The notes beneath the pieces were generated by a model. That model did not search any database and was not told the origin of the DNA. It saw nothing but the letters and a program-made list of their open reading frames with translations. Positions 8,594 to 18,762 of a stretch of 64,000 bases of DNA are shown here, piece by piece; within the stretch, counting starts at the first letter, position 1; each line of letters starts with the position of its first letter. Source of the stretch: Azospira oryzae. Lineage in GTDB: Bacteria > Pseudomonadota > Gammaproteobacteria > Burkholderiales > Rhodocyclaceae. A program made the translations under genes and the position numbers. The stretch covers positions 1,898,137-1,962,136 of the forward strand of contig NZ_SHKM01000001.1 in assembly GCF_004217225.1 (NCBI RefSeq). Direction: 5' to 3'.

Positions 8594-9037
8594 TCAGCCC
8601 CGGGGCAGCAGGCGCTCCAGTTGCTGGGCGAAGGCGTGGCGGTCGGACTGGCTCATGGCGGCAGGGCCGCCGGTCTCGACCCCGGCGGAGCGCAGGGTGT
8701 CCATGAAATTGCGCATGGAGAGGGCAGCCTGGATGGAGCCCTTGTCGTAGGGCTCGCCCCGGGGCGTCAGCACCCGGGCGCCCTTGGCGATGACTTCCGC
8801 CGCCAGGGGAATGTCGGCGGTGATGACCAGATCCCCCGCCGCCACCCGGGCGACGATTTCGTTGTCCGCCACGTCGAAGCCCTTGGGCACCTGGATGCTG
8901 CGCAGGTAGGGCGAGGGCGGCGCGTAGAGGGCCTGGTTGGCCACCAGGGTGACCAGGATTTGGGTGCGCGTCGCCACGCGGAAGAGGATTTCCTTGATGG
9001 CCTTGGGACAGGCATCGGCATCGACCCAGATTTGCAT
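8594..9037 (-). CDS. YaiI/YqxD family protein (UPF0178, DUF188)
   Basis: The 147-aa protein opens with [18 protein letters not shown], the family signature, and contains [25 protein letters not shown], typical of this NYN/PIN-like fold with clustered aspartates. Family members are predicted nucleases without a settled role. It is a stand-alone gene between groESL and the kdp region. Length is normal. Confidence 0.9.
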   Translation of the reverse strand: MQIWVDADACPKAIKEILFRVATRTQILVTLVANQALYAPPSPYLRSIQVPKGFDVADNEIVARVAAGDLVITADIPLAAEVIAKGARVLTPRGEPYDKGSIQAALSMRNFMDTLRSAGVETGGPAAMSQSDRHAFAQQLERLLPRG

Positions 9038-9235
9038 GGTCAGCGGGTTCCGAACGGGAGAATGGCCGGCAGCTTACCGCAAGCGCCCCCAACTGGCAGC
9101 GGGGCGGGCCGGATTCCGTCCGCCGCCCGGAACCGGGACCGGGGAACTTCGCCGGACGGGAGTGCCGCTGCCGCCAGCGGATGGAGACCCGCCGGGGGAG
9201 CTGCGGCGGCGGTGTCGGCAGACAATCCCAAAAGA

Positions 9236-9264
9236 AAAAGCCCGGCTTCAAGCCGGGCTTTTTT
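9236..9264 (-). terminator. Terminator of the groESL operon
   Basis: A near-perfect stem AAAGCCCGGC/GCCGGGCTTT with a TTCAA loop is flanked by A-rich and T-rich tracts on either side. On the minus strand it lies 25 nt past the groEL stop. The symmetry means it could act in both directions. Confidence 0.9.
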
Positions 9265-9288
9265 GCAGCAGATGCTGGCAGGGGCGAA

Positions 9289-10980
<1,692 letters not shown>

Positions 10981-11271
10981 TTAGGCCTCGACCACGCCCA
11001 TGATGTCTTCTTCGCGCATGACCAGCAGTTCCTGGCCGTCCACCTTGACGGTCTGGCCGGCGTACTTGCCGAACAGGACGCGGTCGCCCACCTTCACGTC
11101 GGGGGCGTTCTGCTTGCCGGAATCGTCACGCTTGCCGGGGCCAACGGCCAGGACTTCACCCTGATCGGGCTTCTCACCGGCGGAATCGGGGATGACGATA
11201 CCGGAAGCGGTGGTGCGCTCAGCTTCGACGCGCTTGACGATCACACGGTCGTGCAAGGGACGGATTTTCAT
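10981..11271 (-). CDS. groS: 10 kDa co-chaperonin GroES
   Basis: GroES caps the GroEL chamber. The 96-aa protein begins [18 protein letters not shown] and carries the mobile loop ([21 protein letters not shown]) that docks on GroEL. It is the first gene of the operon, about 85 nt behind a CIRCE element and sigma-32-like promoter. Confidence 0.99.
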   Translation of the reverse strand: MKIRPLHDRVIVKRVEAERTTASGIVIPDSAGEKPDQGEVLAVGPGKRDDSGKQNAPDVKVGDRVLFGKYAGQTVKVDGQELLVMREEDIMGVVEA

Positions 11272-11355
11272 AGGGATAGCTCCTTGTAACGAAGTTATTG
11301 CAGGGATTCAGGGGCCTGTCGGCCCGGTCAGGCGGGGTGGTGAAGGCCTGGCCTG

Positions 11356-11382
11356 TTAGCACTCACCCCGAGCGAGTGCTAA
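11356..11382 (-). promoter_or_regulatory. CIRCE operator (HrcA site) of groESL
   Basis: TTAGCACTC, nine spacer bases, then GAGTGCTAA is an exact CIRCE inverted repeat. HrcA repressor binds this element, and heat inactivation of HrcA raises groESL expression. It overlaps the predicted transcription start of the sigma-32-like promoter just upstream. Confidence 0.97.
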
Positions 11383-11411
11383 TAATAGGGGCGCCCCCCT
11401 TCGATTTCAAG
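11383..11411 (-). promoter_or_regulatory. Sigma-32-type heat-shock promoter of groESL
   Basis: On the minus strand CTTGAAA (11405-11411) is followed by a 13-nt spacer and CCCCTATTA (11383-11391), close to the sigma-32 consensus. The CIRCE begins immediately downstream, so activation by RpoH and repression by HrcA would act on the same promoter. Confidence 0.85.
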
Positions 11412-11566
11412 GGCGGCCAGACACAATTGTTGTCCCCAGGTATGGCGAGAGGCAGAAAATTGCCGGGGGAAGGAAGCTAAGCAACTGATCCAAAATACAA
11501 ACATCCACCCAACCCACGGAACCGATCAATACACCCTCCGGTAGGCGCCAGAGCCCAATGGCAGGA

Positions 11567-12391
11567 TCAGGACAGGGACAGGACGGCGCCTGCCGGCGTG
11601 ATGGGCGGGTAGTCCCCCTCCCCATCGGGCCAGGGCGTCAAAATCTCGAAACCGGTTTCGGTCACCAGCACCATGTGCTCCCACTGGGCCGAAAGGGAGC
11701 GGTCTTTGGTCACGACCGTCCAGTCGTCAGGCAGATGGCGGATGGCGGCGCCGCCCGCATTGAGCATCGGCTCAATGGTGAAGATCATGCCCGGCTCCAG
11801 TTTCAGCCCCTTACCGGGCTGGCCGTAGTGGGGCACATGCAGGTCGTCGTGGTAGACCGTGCCGATGCCGTGGCCGCCGTATTCGCGAACGACGCTGAAG
11901 TTCTCCCGCTGGGCAACGCTCTGGATGGCGTGGCCGACATCGCCAAGGGGGGCCCCCGGACGGACCTGCCGTATACCTGCCCGCATGGCTTCATAGGTCG
12001 TGCGCACCAGGCGCCGGGCCAGGATGCCGGGGTTGCCGACCAGGAACATCCTGCTCGTATCGCCGAACCAGCCGTCCTTGATGACGGCAACGTCGATGTT
12101 GACGATGTCCCCGTCCTTCAGCTTCTTGTCGGACGGAATGCCGTGGCAAACCACATGGTTTACCGAAGCGCAAATGGTCTTGGGGTAGCCGTGGTAGCCC
12201 ACATTGGCAGGAATCGCCTGCTGCACATGGACAATGTACTCGTGGCACAAGCGGTCCAGCTCATTGGTGGTAACTCCCGGCCGGATATGGCCGGCAATCA
12301 TCCGCAGGACATCGGCAGCCAACATTCCGGCGCGTCGGGCCATGGCAATCTCGGCCTCCGCCCGGATGGGTACGGCTCGCGCTGCGCTCAT
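11567..12391 (-). CDS. map: Type I methionine aminopeptidase, coupled to a ParD-like gene
   Basis: The 274-aa enzyme removes N-terminal methionine from new proteins. All five metal ligands are present: D100, D111, H174, E207 and E238, with the substrate histidines H83 and H181, so it should be active. Its ATG overlaps the stop of the upstream ParD-like gene (ATGA), which is unusual: the housekeeping map normally sits next to rpsB. This is therefore probably a second, accessory MetAP. It has no N-terminal zinc-finger or SH3-like extension. The ParD-like partner and the palindromic operator suggest an autoregulated module resembling a toxin-antitoxin operon, which is an inference. Confidence 0.93.
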   Translation of the reverse strand: MSAARAVPIRAEAEIAMARRAGMLAADVLRMIAGHIRPGVTTNELDRLCHEYIVHVQQAIPANVGYHGYPKTICASVNHVVCHGIPSDKKLKDGDIVNIDVAVIKDGWFGDTSRMFLVGNPGILARRLVRTTYEAMRAGIRQVRPGAPLGDVGHAIQSVAQRENFSVVREYGGHGIGTVYHDDLHVPHYGQPGKGLKLEPGMIFTIEPMLNAGGAAIRHLPDDWTVVTKDRSLSAQWEHMVLVTETGFEILTPWPDGEGDYPPITPAGAVLSLS

Positions 12392-12618
12392 GCCGCCTGC
12401 GCCACCGCTGCATCCTTGTCGGCAGAACTGCCTTCAGCCTGCCGTTCCGCCTGAATCAGCAACTGGCAGATATCAGCGTAGGCCAGGTTCGGGTTGAGTT
12501 CCGCGAGCATCCCCACACGTAGCCAATGTTCCGCTTGCGCGTTGATGGAACGGCTCAAGGCGCCGCTGGTGAGACGCAAATTTTCGTGCATCTGCTCTGA
12601 AATTTTGACGATTCCCAT
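12388..12618 (-). CDS. ParD-like family protein, 76 aa
   Basis: The sequence MGIVKISEQMHENLRLTSGA-LSRSINAQAEHWLRVGMLAELNPNLAYADI matches the ParD_like family (PF11903) as I know it. These are ribbon-helix-helix-type proteins related to ParD antitoxins. The N-terminal VKI strand would form the DNA-binding ribbon. Instead of a ParE toxin, the next gene, overlapping by 4 nt, is a methionine aminopeptidase. A GAGG ribosome-binding site precedes the ATG, and a perfect 10-bp inverted repeat lies 13 nt further upstream, a likely operator for autoregulation. Confidence 0.85.
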   Translation of the reverse strand: MGIVKISEQMHENLRLTSGALSRSINAQAEHWLRVGMLAELNPNLAYADICQLLIQAERQAEGSSADKDAAVAQAA

Positions 12619-12630
12619 GACACCTCAAAA

Positions 12631-12656
12631 TATACGATTCATATACGAATCGTATA
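12631..12656. promoter_or_regulatory. Perfect palindromic operator upstream of the ParD-like/map operon
   Basis: TATACGATTC (12631-12640), a 6-nt centre, and GAATCGTATA (12647-12656) form a perfect inverted repeat in an A+T-rich island. It is 13 nt upstream of the ParD-like start, so it overlaps the leader or promoter. Ribbon-helix-helix antitoxins bind palindromes of this kind to repress their own operon; that it is bound by the ParD-like protein is inferred. Confidence 0.75.
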
Positions 12657-12854
12657 CTAGCAAAAATATGTGTGCTCTGGCCCATCCTGCCCCCCCAGGT
12701 CCGGGCCGGGCTTTGCGGCGATTCCCGGACTCGCCCCCGGGCCTGGGCCGCCCCTATAATGGCAGGCTTCCCAGTCCCGCTGCGGGGCCCCGGACAGCCA
12801 TGCGCCCCTCGCCGGTGGCGGACGACGGCCCGGCGGCGGCCCCGCCAGATTCCG

Positions 12855-13331
12855 ATGCAGCCCATTCGCCTGACCCTGCTTTGCCTCGCCGCCTGTCTTG
12901 CGGCCTGCGCCGCGCCCACTGCCCCCACCGTCGTCAGCGCGCCGCGACCGCCGGCCCCGGCCCGGCCCAGCGTGCCGCCCCCGGCCGAAGTGGTGGCCAC
13001 GCCCCAGGCCCCCAGCGTCTATTTCTCCCCCGGCGATGCCGAGGTGCCGCCGGCGGCGGCGCCCCTGCTCGACCAGATGGCCGAGGAGCTGCGGGCCGAC
13101 CGGCTGCGGCGCCTGGTGCTGCGTGCCCACACGGACCACCTGGGCAGCAAGGAGTACTGCCTGGCCCTGTCGGAGAAATGGGCCTCCCTGGTGGAGGCCG
13201 CCCTGGTACGCCGTGGCGTCCGCGGCACCCAGATACTCATCCGCGCCCGGGGCAGGGAACTGGCGCCGGCCTGCGACAGCGAAGCCTGCCGCAGTTCCTG
13301 GCGCCGTGTCGAACTGGTGCTGCAGCCCTGA
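12855..13331 (+). CDS. OmpA-like lipoprotein, 158 aa
   Basis: The start at 12855 gives a lipoprotein signal peptide with tandem LAAC boxes (C14 and C18); C18 is the likely acylation site. A Pro-rich linker follows to about residue 55, then an OmpA C-terminal domain (VYFSPGDAEVPPAA, RAHTDHLGSKEYCLALSEKWA, RRVELVL), which usually binds peptidoglycan. The usual N and R in YNxxLSxxRA are replaced by C and W/K here, so binding may be altered. A TATAAT box lies at 12755-12760. The extra upstream codons in the frame lack coding character. Confidence 0.8.
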   Translation: MQPIRLTLLCLAACLAACAAPTAPTVVSAPRPPAPARPSVPPPAEVVATPQAPSVYFSPGDAEVPPAAAPLLDQMAEELRADRLRRLVLRAHTDHLGSKEYCLALSEKWASLVEAALVRRGVRGTQILIRARGRELAPACDSEACRSSWRRVELVLQP

Positions 13332-13383
13332 CCCCCCTTTGGCGGCCATGCCGCCGGCCCGCCCTCCTCCCTGGAATTCCGCC

Positions 13384-13599
13384 ATGCCCATGACCTACGA
13401 AGAGTATCTGGACGAAGTCACCACCCTGATCACCGAGAAGTACGACCTGGAGGACGAGGCGGCCATCGCCCTGGTCATGGCCGCCCAGGACAAGGAATAC
13501 TTCTGCCCCCACGACGACGATCCGGCCCTGCGCAACCTGGAGCAGGCCCACGCCGATGCCCGCAAGCTGTTCAAGGAACGGCAGAACTTCCTCGCCTAA
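13384..13599 (+). CDS. Hypothetical acidic protein, 71 aa
   Basis: This small acidic protein (MPMTYEEYLDEV...) is predicted mostly helical and carries a CPHDDD patch in the middle. It begins 52 nt after the lipoprotein stop on the same strand, probably in the same transcript. A second in-frame ATG lies two codons later. I recognise no family. An A/T-rich stretch follows the stop. Confidence 0.6.
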   Translation: MPMTYEEYLDEVTTLITEKYDLEDEAAIALVMAAQDKEYFCPHDDDPALRNLEQAHADARKLFKERQNFLA

Positions 13600-14041
13600 A
13601 AAAATATTTTTCACAGCGGCACCGCTCCGGAACGTCCGTCACCCCCCTGACGGACACCCGCCGGACCAATACCGGCGCCGTTCTTTCCGCATTTGCACCA
13701 CCCCCTCCCCCTCCCCGTCCGCGGTTAATCGCGGACGCGGCCACCTGGGCTGCCAAGCCCAAAAACCGAATCAAAACAGCGCTTCCGCAATTTACGCATT
13801 GATGAATCGATTGCACCAGACGACATGAAACACCCCATTGCAACGGCATAACCGCCAAGAAAAATTGACGCAGCGCACAAATCGTTTTTCCATTAAATCA
13901 TTCACTTACCGAGACTCGAAATTCTTCCGTCCTGACGCAAAAAGTTCTCATTGGAGTAAGGGAACTGTAAGTCTTCGGGGACATAGTTCGGCTCCATGGC
14001 CATTCCTTCGATTGGCCCGGAGGTTTTTTAGGAGGAGACAA
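13600..14041. other. Intergenic region upstream of DUF485-actP, with two perfect short hairpins
   Basis: No gene is credible in these 442 bp. GTCCGTCA/TGACGGAC (13634-13641 and 13648-13655) and GTCCGCG/CGCGGAC (13717-13723 and 13730-13736) form perfect stems with 6-nt loops; neither is followed by a T-run. The right half (13860-14030) is markedly A+T-richer and must hold the promoter of the acetate operon, but I could not fix a -10/-35 pair. The AGGAGGAG ribosome-binding site of the DUF485 gene ends the region. Confidence 0.55.
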
Positions 14042-14359
14042 ATGAGTCAACAAGAGCTGACCAAGCGGATTCGGGCAAACCCGAAATTCCACGAGCTGAA
14101 AAGCAAGCGCAACGTCTTTGGCTGGACCCTGACCGTCATCATGCTGCTGGCCTACTACGGCTATATCGCCATCATCGCCTTCGACAAGGCGCTGCTGGCC
14201 CAGAAGCTGTCCGAAAGCGGCGTCATGACCGTCGGCATTCCCGTCGGTGTCGGCCTGATCCTGTTCACCGTCGCCATCACCGGCCTCTACGTCCGCCGCG
14301 CCAACAGCGAGTTCGATGCCCTGACCGAGCAGATCGTCCAGGAGGAAATGAAGAAATGA
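14042..14359 (+). CDS. DUF485 family membrane protein (YjcH-like)
   Basis: The 105-aa protein has two membrane helices (about residues 28-50 and 64-86) with the family motif [20 protein letters not shown]485 proteins (YjcH in E. coli) are almost always encoded directly before actP and are thought to assist the acetate permease. The ATG at 14042 has a strong AGGAGGA site; the stop overlaps the actP ATG. Confidence 0.93.
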   Translation: MSQQELTKRIRANPKFHELKSKRNVFGWTLTVIMLLAYYGYIAIIAFDKALLAQKLSESGVMTVGIPVGVGLILFTVAITGLYVRRANSEFDALTEQIVQEEMKK

Positions 14360-16104
14360 AAAAACTGACCAACACCCTCGCCCTCGCCGGCCTGGGCCTG
14401 CTCAGCTCCCCGGTGTTCGCCGCGGCGCTGGAAGGCCAGGCCGAAAAGCAGGCCACCAACTGGACGGCCATCATCATGTTCGGCGCCTTCGTGCTGCTGA
14501 CCCTGTGGATCACCAAGTGGGCAGCCTCCAAGACCAAGACGGCGGCTGACTTCTACACCGCTGGCGGCGGCATCACCGGTTTCCAGAACGGCCTGGCCAT
14601 CGCCGGCGACTACATGTCCGCCGCTTCCTTCCTGGGTATTTCTGCCGCCGTGTTCGCCAACGGCTACGACGGCCTGATCTACTCCATCGGCTTCCTGGTG
14701 GGCTGGCCCATCATCATGTTCCTCATGGCCGAGCGCCTGCGGAACCTGGGCAAATTCACCTTTGCCGACGTGGCAGCCTACCGCTTCCAGGCCACGCCGA
14801 TCCGCGCTCTGGCGGCTTCCGGCACCCTGGTGGTGGTGGCCTTCTACCTGATCGCCCAGATGGTGGGTGCCGGCCAGCTGATCAAGCTGCTGTTCGGCCT
14901 CGACTACTGGATGGCCGTGGTGCTGGTCGGCATCCTGATGATGGTCTACGTGCTGTTCGGCGGCATGACGGCCACCACCTGGGTGCAGATCATCAAGGCC
15001 GTGCTGCTGCTCTCCGGCGCTTCCTTCATGGTGTTCATGGTGCTGGCCAAGTACGGCTTCTCCCCTGAAGCCCTGTTCGCCGACGCCGTGCGCATCAAGA
15101 CCGACCTGGCTGCCAAGGGCCTGCTGGCCAAGGCGCTGGAAACCGATCCGAGTGCCACTGCCGAGACGGTCGCTGCCGCTGCTGCCGCCAAGGGTCAGTC
15201 CATCATGGGCCCGGGCTCCTTCATCAAGGATCCCATCTCCGCCATTTCCTTCGGTATGGCCCTGATGTTCGGTACCGCCGGTCTGCCCCACATCCTGATG
15301 CGCTTCTTCACCGTGCCGGATGGCAAGGAAGCCCGCAAGTCCGTGTTCTGGGCCACCACCTGGATCGGTTACTTCTACATCCTGACCTTCATCATCGGCT
15401 TCGGCGCCATCGTGCTCGTCGGTACCAACCCCGAGTTCCTGGATGCCAAGGGCGTGCTGAAGGGCGGCGGCAACATGGCGGCTATCCACCTGGCCAACGC
15501 CGTGGGCGGCAACGTGTTCCTCGGCTTCATCTCTGCCGTGGCCTTCGCCACCATCCTGGCTGTGGTTGCCGGTCTGACCCTGTCCGGTGCCTCCGCCGTG
15601 TCCCATGACCTCTACGCTTCCGTGTTCCGTCACGGCAACGTGGATAGCGCCACGGAAATGCGCGTGTCCAAGATGACCACCGTTGCCCTGGGCATCATCG
15701 CGGTGGTGCTGGGTATCGCCTTCGAAAAGCAGAACATCGCCTTCATGGTGTCCCTGGCCTTCGCCATCGCCGCATCCGCCAACTTCCCGGTGCTCTTCAT
15801 GTCCGTGCTGTGGAAGGATTGCACCACCAAGGGCGCCTTCTACGGCGGCTTCCTGGGCCTGATCACCGCTGTGGTCCTGACTGTCCTCTCCAAGTCCATC
15901 TGGGTCGACATCCTGGGCAACAAGACGGAAATCTTCCCCTACGCCTCCCCGGCCCTGTTCTCCATGGCTGCCGGCTTCATCGGCATCTGGCTGTTCTCCC
16001 TGATGGATCGCAGCGAACAGGCCGCCAAGGAACGCGTCGCCTACCTGGATCAGGAAATCCGCTCCGAAACCGGCATCGGTGCCGCAGCGGCCTCCTCCCA
16101 CTAA
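14356..16104 (+). CDS. actP: Cation/acetate symporter ActP
   Basis: ActP takes up acetate and other short carboxylates with a cation across the inner membrane. The 582-aa protein belongs to the sodium:solute symporter family. It has a cleavable-looking N-terminal signal (ending SSPVFAA), about 13 membrane helices, and signature stretches such as [30 protein letters not shown] and [18 protein letters not shown]. It is slightly longer than E. coli ActP owing to a hydrophilic insert around residues 240-285. Codon use is strongly biased, suggesting high expression. Confidence 0.95.
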   Translation: MKKLTNTLALAGLGLLSSPVFAAALEGQAEKQATNWTAIIMFGAFVLLTLWITKWAASKTKTAADFYTAGGGITGFQNGLAIAGDYMSAASFLGISAAVFANGYDGLIYSIGFLVGWPIIMFLMAERLRNLGKFTFADVAAYRFQATPIRALAASGTLVVVAFYLIAQMVGAGQLIKLLFGLDYWMAVVLVGILMMVYVLFGGMTATTWVQIIKAVLLLSGASFMVFMVLAKYGFSPEALFADAVRIKTDLAAKGLLAKALETDPSATAETVAAAAAAKGQSIMGPGSFIKDPISAISFGMALMFGTAGLPHILMRFFTVPDGKEARKSVFWATTWIGYFYILTFIIGFGAIVLVGTNPEFLDAKGVLKGGGNMAAIHLANAVGGNVFLGFISAVAFATILAVVAGLTLSGASAVSHDLYASVFRHGNVDSATEMRVSKMTTVALGIIAVVLGIAFEKQNIAFMVSLAFAIAASANFPVLFMSVLWKDCTTKGAFYGGFLGLITAVVLTVLSKSIWVDILGNKTEIFPYASPALFSMAAGFIGIWLFSLMDRSEQAAKERVAYLDQEIRSETGIGAAAASSH

Positions 16105-16126
16105 GAAGCAAACCGACCCACCTCAC

Positions 16127-16157
16127 AGCCCGGGGCTTGCCCCGGGCTTTTTTTTTG
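16127..16157 (+). terminator. Terminator of the DUF485-actP operon
   Basis: AGCCCGGGG and CCCCGGGCT form a 9-bp stem with a CTTG loop, followed by nine T. It lies 23 nt after the actP stop. Confidence 0.95.
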
Positions 16158-16307
16158 CCCGTCCGGTTCCCCCATTTTGAATATTAGAAAACGCTGAATT
16201 TGCATATAATGGGCGCCGGCCTCATTCCGGGCCATCCCGACAAGAAGCAGCCCAAGTCCGACCCCGCCGCGTTTATTCCGGCCGCCCGTTATACGGAACC
16301 CACCGCC

Positions 16308-17276
16308 ATGACCCACACCGCCCCCACGCCCGCCCGGCTCTCCCTCTTCCCCGTTTCCTTCTTCTCCACGGTGATGGGCACCGCCGGCCTTGCCATCGCC
16401 TGGCAGAAGGCCCACCTGGTCCTGGGGGCGCCGACGGAAGTGGGCCAATGGCTACGCTGGCTGGCTACCGCCGTGTGGCTGCTGACGGCCCTGGTGTACG
16501 GCCTCAAGTTCCTCACCCACCGGGTCGCCGTCCTCGGCGAATGGCGCCATCCGGTGCGCATCAACTTCTTCCCCACCATTTCCATCGGCCTGCTGCTGCT
16601 GGCCATCGCCTGGGCCGAGGACGCCCCCGGCCTCGCCGCCCCGATCTGGGGCCTGGGCGCCGGGCTGCATCTGGCATTCACCCTGGCCATCATGGGCGGC
16701 TGGCTGCACCACACCCACTACGAGATCAAGCACGCCAACCCGGCCTGGTTCATCCCGGTGGTGGGCAACATCATCGTGCCCGTGGTCGGCGTGCGCTTTG
16801 CCCCGCCGGAGTTGTCCTGGTTCTTTTTCAGCATCGGGCTGGTGTTCTGGCTGGTGCTGCTGACCATCGTCATGTACCGGCTCTTCTTCCATGAGCCCCT
16901 GCCTCTGCGCCTCACCCCCACCCTGTTCATCCTCCTGGCGCCGCCCTCGGTGGGTTGCGTGGCCTGGATGAACCTGACCGGGGAGGTGGACGCCTTTGCC
17001 CGCATCCTGCTGCACACGGCCCTGTTCCTGGCCCTGCTGCTGTTTTCCAATGTGCTGCGCTTCCTGCGCGTGCCCTTCTTCCTCTCCTCCTGGGCCTATT
17101 CCTTCCCCCTGGCGGCAGTGACCATCGCCACCCTGGCTATGGCCGGCCGCACCCACAGCACCTTTTTCAGCGCCCTGGGCATGATCCTGCTCTCCATCCT
17201 CAGCCTGGTCCTGGGCCTGCTCATCACGCGCACCCTGGTGGCCATCCGCCGCGGCGAAATCTGCCAGCCCGAATGA
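16308..17276 (+). CDS. TehA/SLAC1-family anion channel or C4-dicarboxylate transporter
   Basis: The 322-aa protein has ten hydrophobic helices and starts MTHTAPTPARLSLFPVSFFSTVMGTAGLAIAW, matching the SLAC1/TehA fold family. Members move small anions or, in the TDT subfamily, C4-dicarboxylates. The ATG at 16308 was preferred over an upstream in-frame ATG because the added N-terminus is hydrophilic and non-conserved in look. It follows the actP terminator and is probably a separate unit. The substrate cannot be told from sequence. Confidence 0.85.
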   Translation: MTHTAPTPARLSLFPVSFFSTVMGTAGLAIAWQKAHLVLGAPTEVGQWLRWLATAVWLLTALVYGLKFLTHRVAVLGEWRHPVRINFFPTISIGLLLLAIAWAEDAPGLAAPIWGLGAGLHLAFTLAIMGGWLHHTHYEIKHANPAWFIPVVGNIIVPVVGVRFAPPELSWFFFSIGLVFWLVLLTIVMYRLFFHEPLPLRLTPTLFILLAPPSVGCVAWMNLTGEVDAFARILLHTALFLALLLFSNVLRFLRVPFFLSSWAYSFPLAAVTIATLAMAGRTHSTFFSALGMILLSILSLVLGLLITRTLVAIRRGEICQPE

Positions 17277-17309
17277 GGCCGGCGGCGGGCCGCCCGGGCC
17301 TGCCCCGCC

Positions 17310-18701
17310 TTACAGGGCGTCGCTACCGCCCAGTTCCCCCACCTCGTTGGCCCAGGCCATGGCCATGATCATGGCCCGGTTGGTGGCCTCCGCCTCCAGG
17401 CCGGCGGCCTGGGCGGCGCTTTCGATGCGGGCCGACTCCAGGCTCTCGCAGGCTTCCGCCACCTCCAGCAGCTGGGCGTAGGGCCCCTGCCGCTGCAGCA
17501 GGGCCTGCTTCACCGCCGGCGGCAGGGTCAGCTGCCCCACCACTTCGGCCAGGGGCTGCTGCAGCAGCCGGTCCAGCAGGGAAAAGGAGCCGCACAGGAA
17601 AAGGGCATCGTGCTCGGCCGGCGGGAAGCGGCCGGCCCCCAGCAGTTCCATCAGCCGGCCCCGGGTCAGGGCGTGCTCCACCACCAGCCACTCGCCGAAG
17701 CCGCCGCCCTGGGGGGCGAACAGAAGCAGGGACAGCCAGCGGTAGAAGCGCCCCAGGCCCAGCACCACCAGGGCATGCTCGATGGAGGAAACGGGCGTGG
17801 TCAGGCCGATGCCGGGGGAGTTGATGTAGCGCAGGATGCGGAAGGAAAGCAGGGGGTCCTGCTTCAGGGTTTCCGCCAGCTCCTTGTTCTCCGCCTCGTT
17901 GCGCACCAGGTTGAGCAGCTGGATGATGCGCATGCGGGAAGCGGCACCCTTGGCCGGCGCCCAGGCTTCCTTGAGGGACACGGCGCGGCCCTGGAAATAG
18001 TCGAAGCCGCGCTGGAAGCAGAGATTGAATTCATCCGCCGTCTGCACGTTGTCGGCGATGAGGTGCACCGTGTGGCCGTCCACCGTCTTCAGGGCGTAGG
18101 CCAGGTTGCGCAGGCGCTCGCCGTCGAAAGCCGCCACATCCACCGCCACGTAGTCGAGATGGGGCCGCAGGGCGGCCAGGGCGGCCTTGTCCGGCGGCAC
18201 GTACATGCCCAGGAGAAAGCCTTCCTGGCGCAGCCGCACCAGGGTCGCCGGCGGCGGCAGGGCCTCGGCCTCCACGTCGGGCGGCAGGGCCAGCATGAGC
18301 ACCGTGTTCTGCCGCGGCAGGCGGGCCAGGGCGGCCGAATCCAGGGCATCGGGACTGACCGGGACAAAGGCCAGGCGCTGCCCGAGCACCCCGGATTCGC
18401 CGGAGGCCAATGCCAGTTCGTGGAACAGGGCTTCCTGCAGGCTGCGCTGGACGACGGCGCTGCGCCCGCCCAGGCGGGAAGCGAGGCGGGCCTCCAGATT
18501 GAACTCGTAGGCGGCCACCCGCTGTTGGCGATTGACGATGGGCTCGCGCCGCACGAAGGAATGGCGCTGCGCCTCCCCCGTCAGGGGAGCAACCGGCGGC
18601 GTGGCGGGCGCGGCCGCGCCAGAGGCGGCAGGGGCAACAGGCGCGGCAGCCTCGGCGGCGGCCGGCACTTCGCTGCGGGAGCGGAACAGGCGGGAAAACA
18701 T
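17310..18701 (-). CDS. EAL-like/HDOD signalling protein, 463 aa
   Basis: After a Pro/Ala-rich leader (residues 1-45), residues about 50-255 look like an EAL domain (QQRVAAYEFNLEAR, then FNLCFQRGFDYFQG). The catalytic motifs are degenerate: no DDFGTG-type stretch is present, so c-di-GMP cleavage is unlikely. Residues about 265-460 form an HDOD domain (IIQLLNLVRNEAENKELAETLKQDPLLSFRILRYINSP). This YuxH-type architecture usually acts as a signalling scaffold. It converges with the SLAC1 gene and stands near the PilZ-STAS gene, another likely c-di-GMP protein. Confidence 0.9.
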   Translation of the reverse strand: MFSRLFRSRSEVPAAAEAAAPVAPAASGAAAPATPPVAPLTGEAQRHSFVRREPIVNRQQRVAAYEFNLEARLASRLGGRSAVVQRSLQEALFHELALASGESGVLGQRLAFVPVSPDALDSAALARLPRQNTVLMLALPPDVEAEALPPPATLVRLRQEGFLLGMYVPPDKAALAALRPHLDYVAVDVAAFDGERLRNLAYALKTVDGHTVHLIADNVQTADEFNLCFQRGFDYFQGRAVSLKEAWAPAKGAASRMRIIQLLNLVRNEAENKELAETLKQDPLLSFRILRYINSPGIGLTTPVSSIEHALVVLGLGRFYRWLSLLLFAPQGGGFGEWLVVEHALTRGRLMELLGAGRFPPAEHDALFLCGSFSLLDRLLQQPLAEVVGQLTLPPAVKQALLQRQGPYAQLLEVAEACESLESARIESAAQAAGLEAEATNRAMIMAMAWANEVGELGGSDAL

Positions 18702-18762
18702 GGGCGGGCGGCTCCTCGGATGAAGCCGTCATTCTAGACCGGGAAACCCGGCTGCGGCAGGA

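Noticed and set aside
13990..14035. Possible sigma-54 promoter before DUF485-actP
   Set aside because: A TGGC is present (around 14015), but the -12 GC element and spacing do not match TGGCAC-N5-TTGC.
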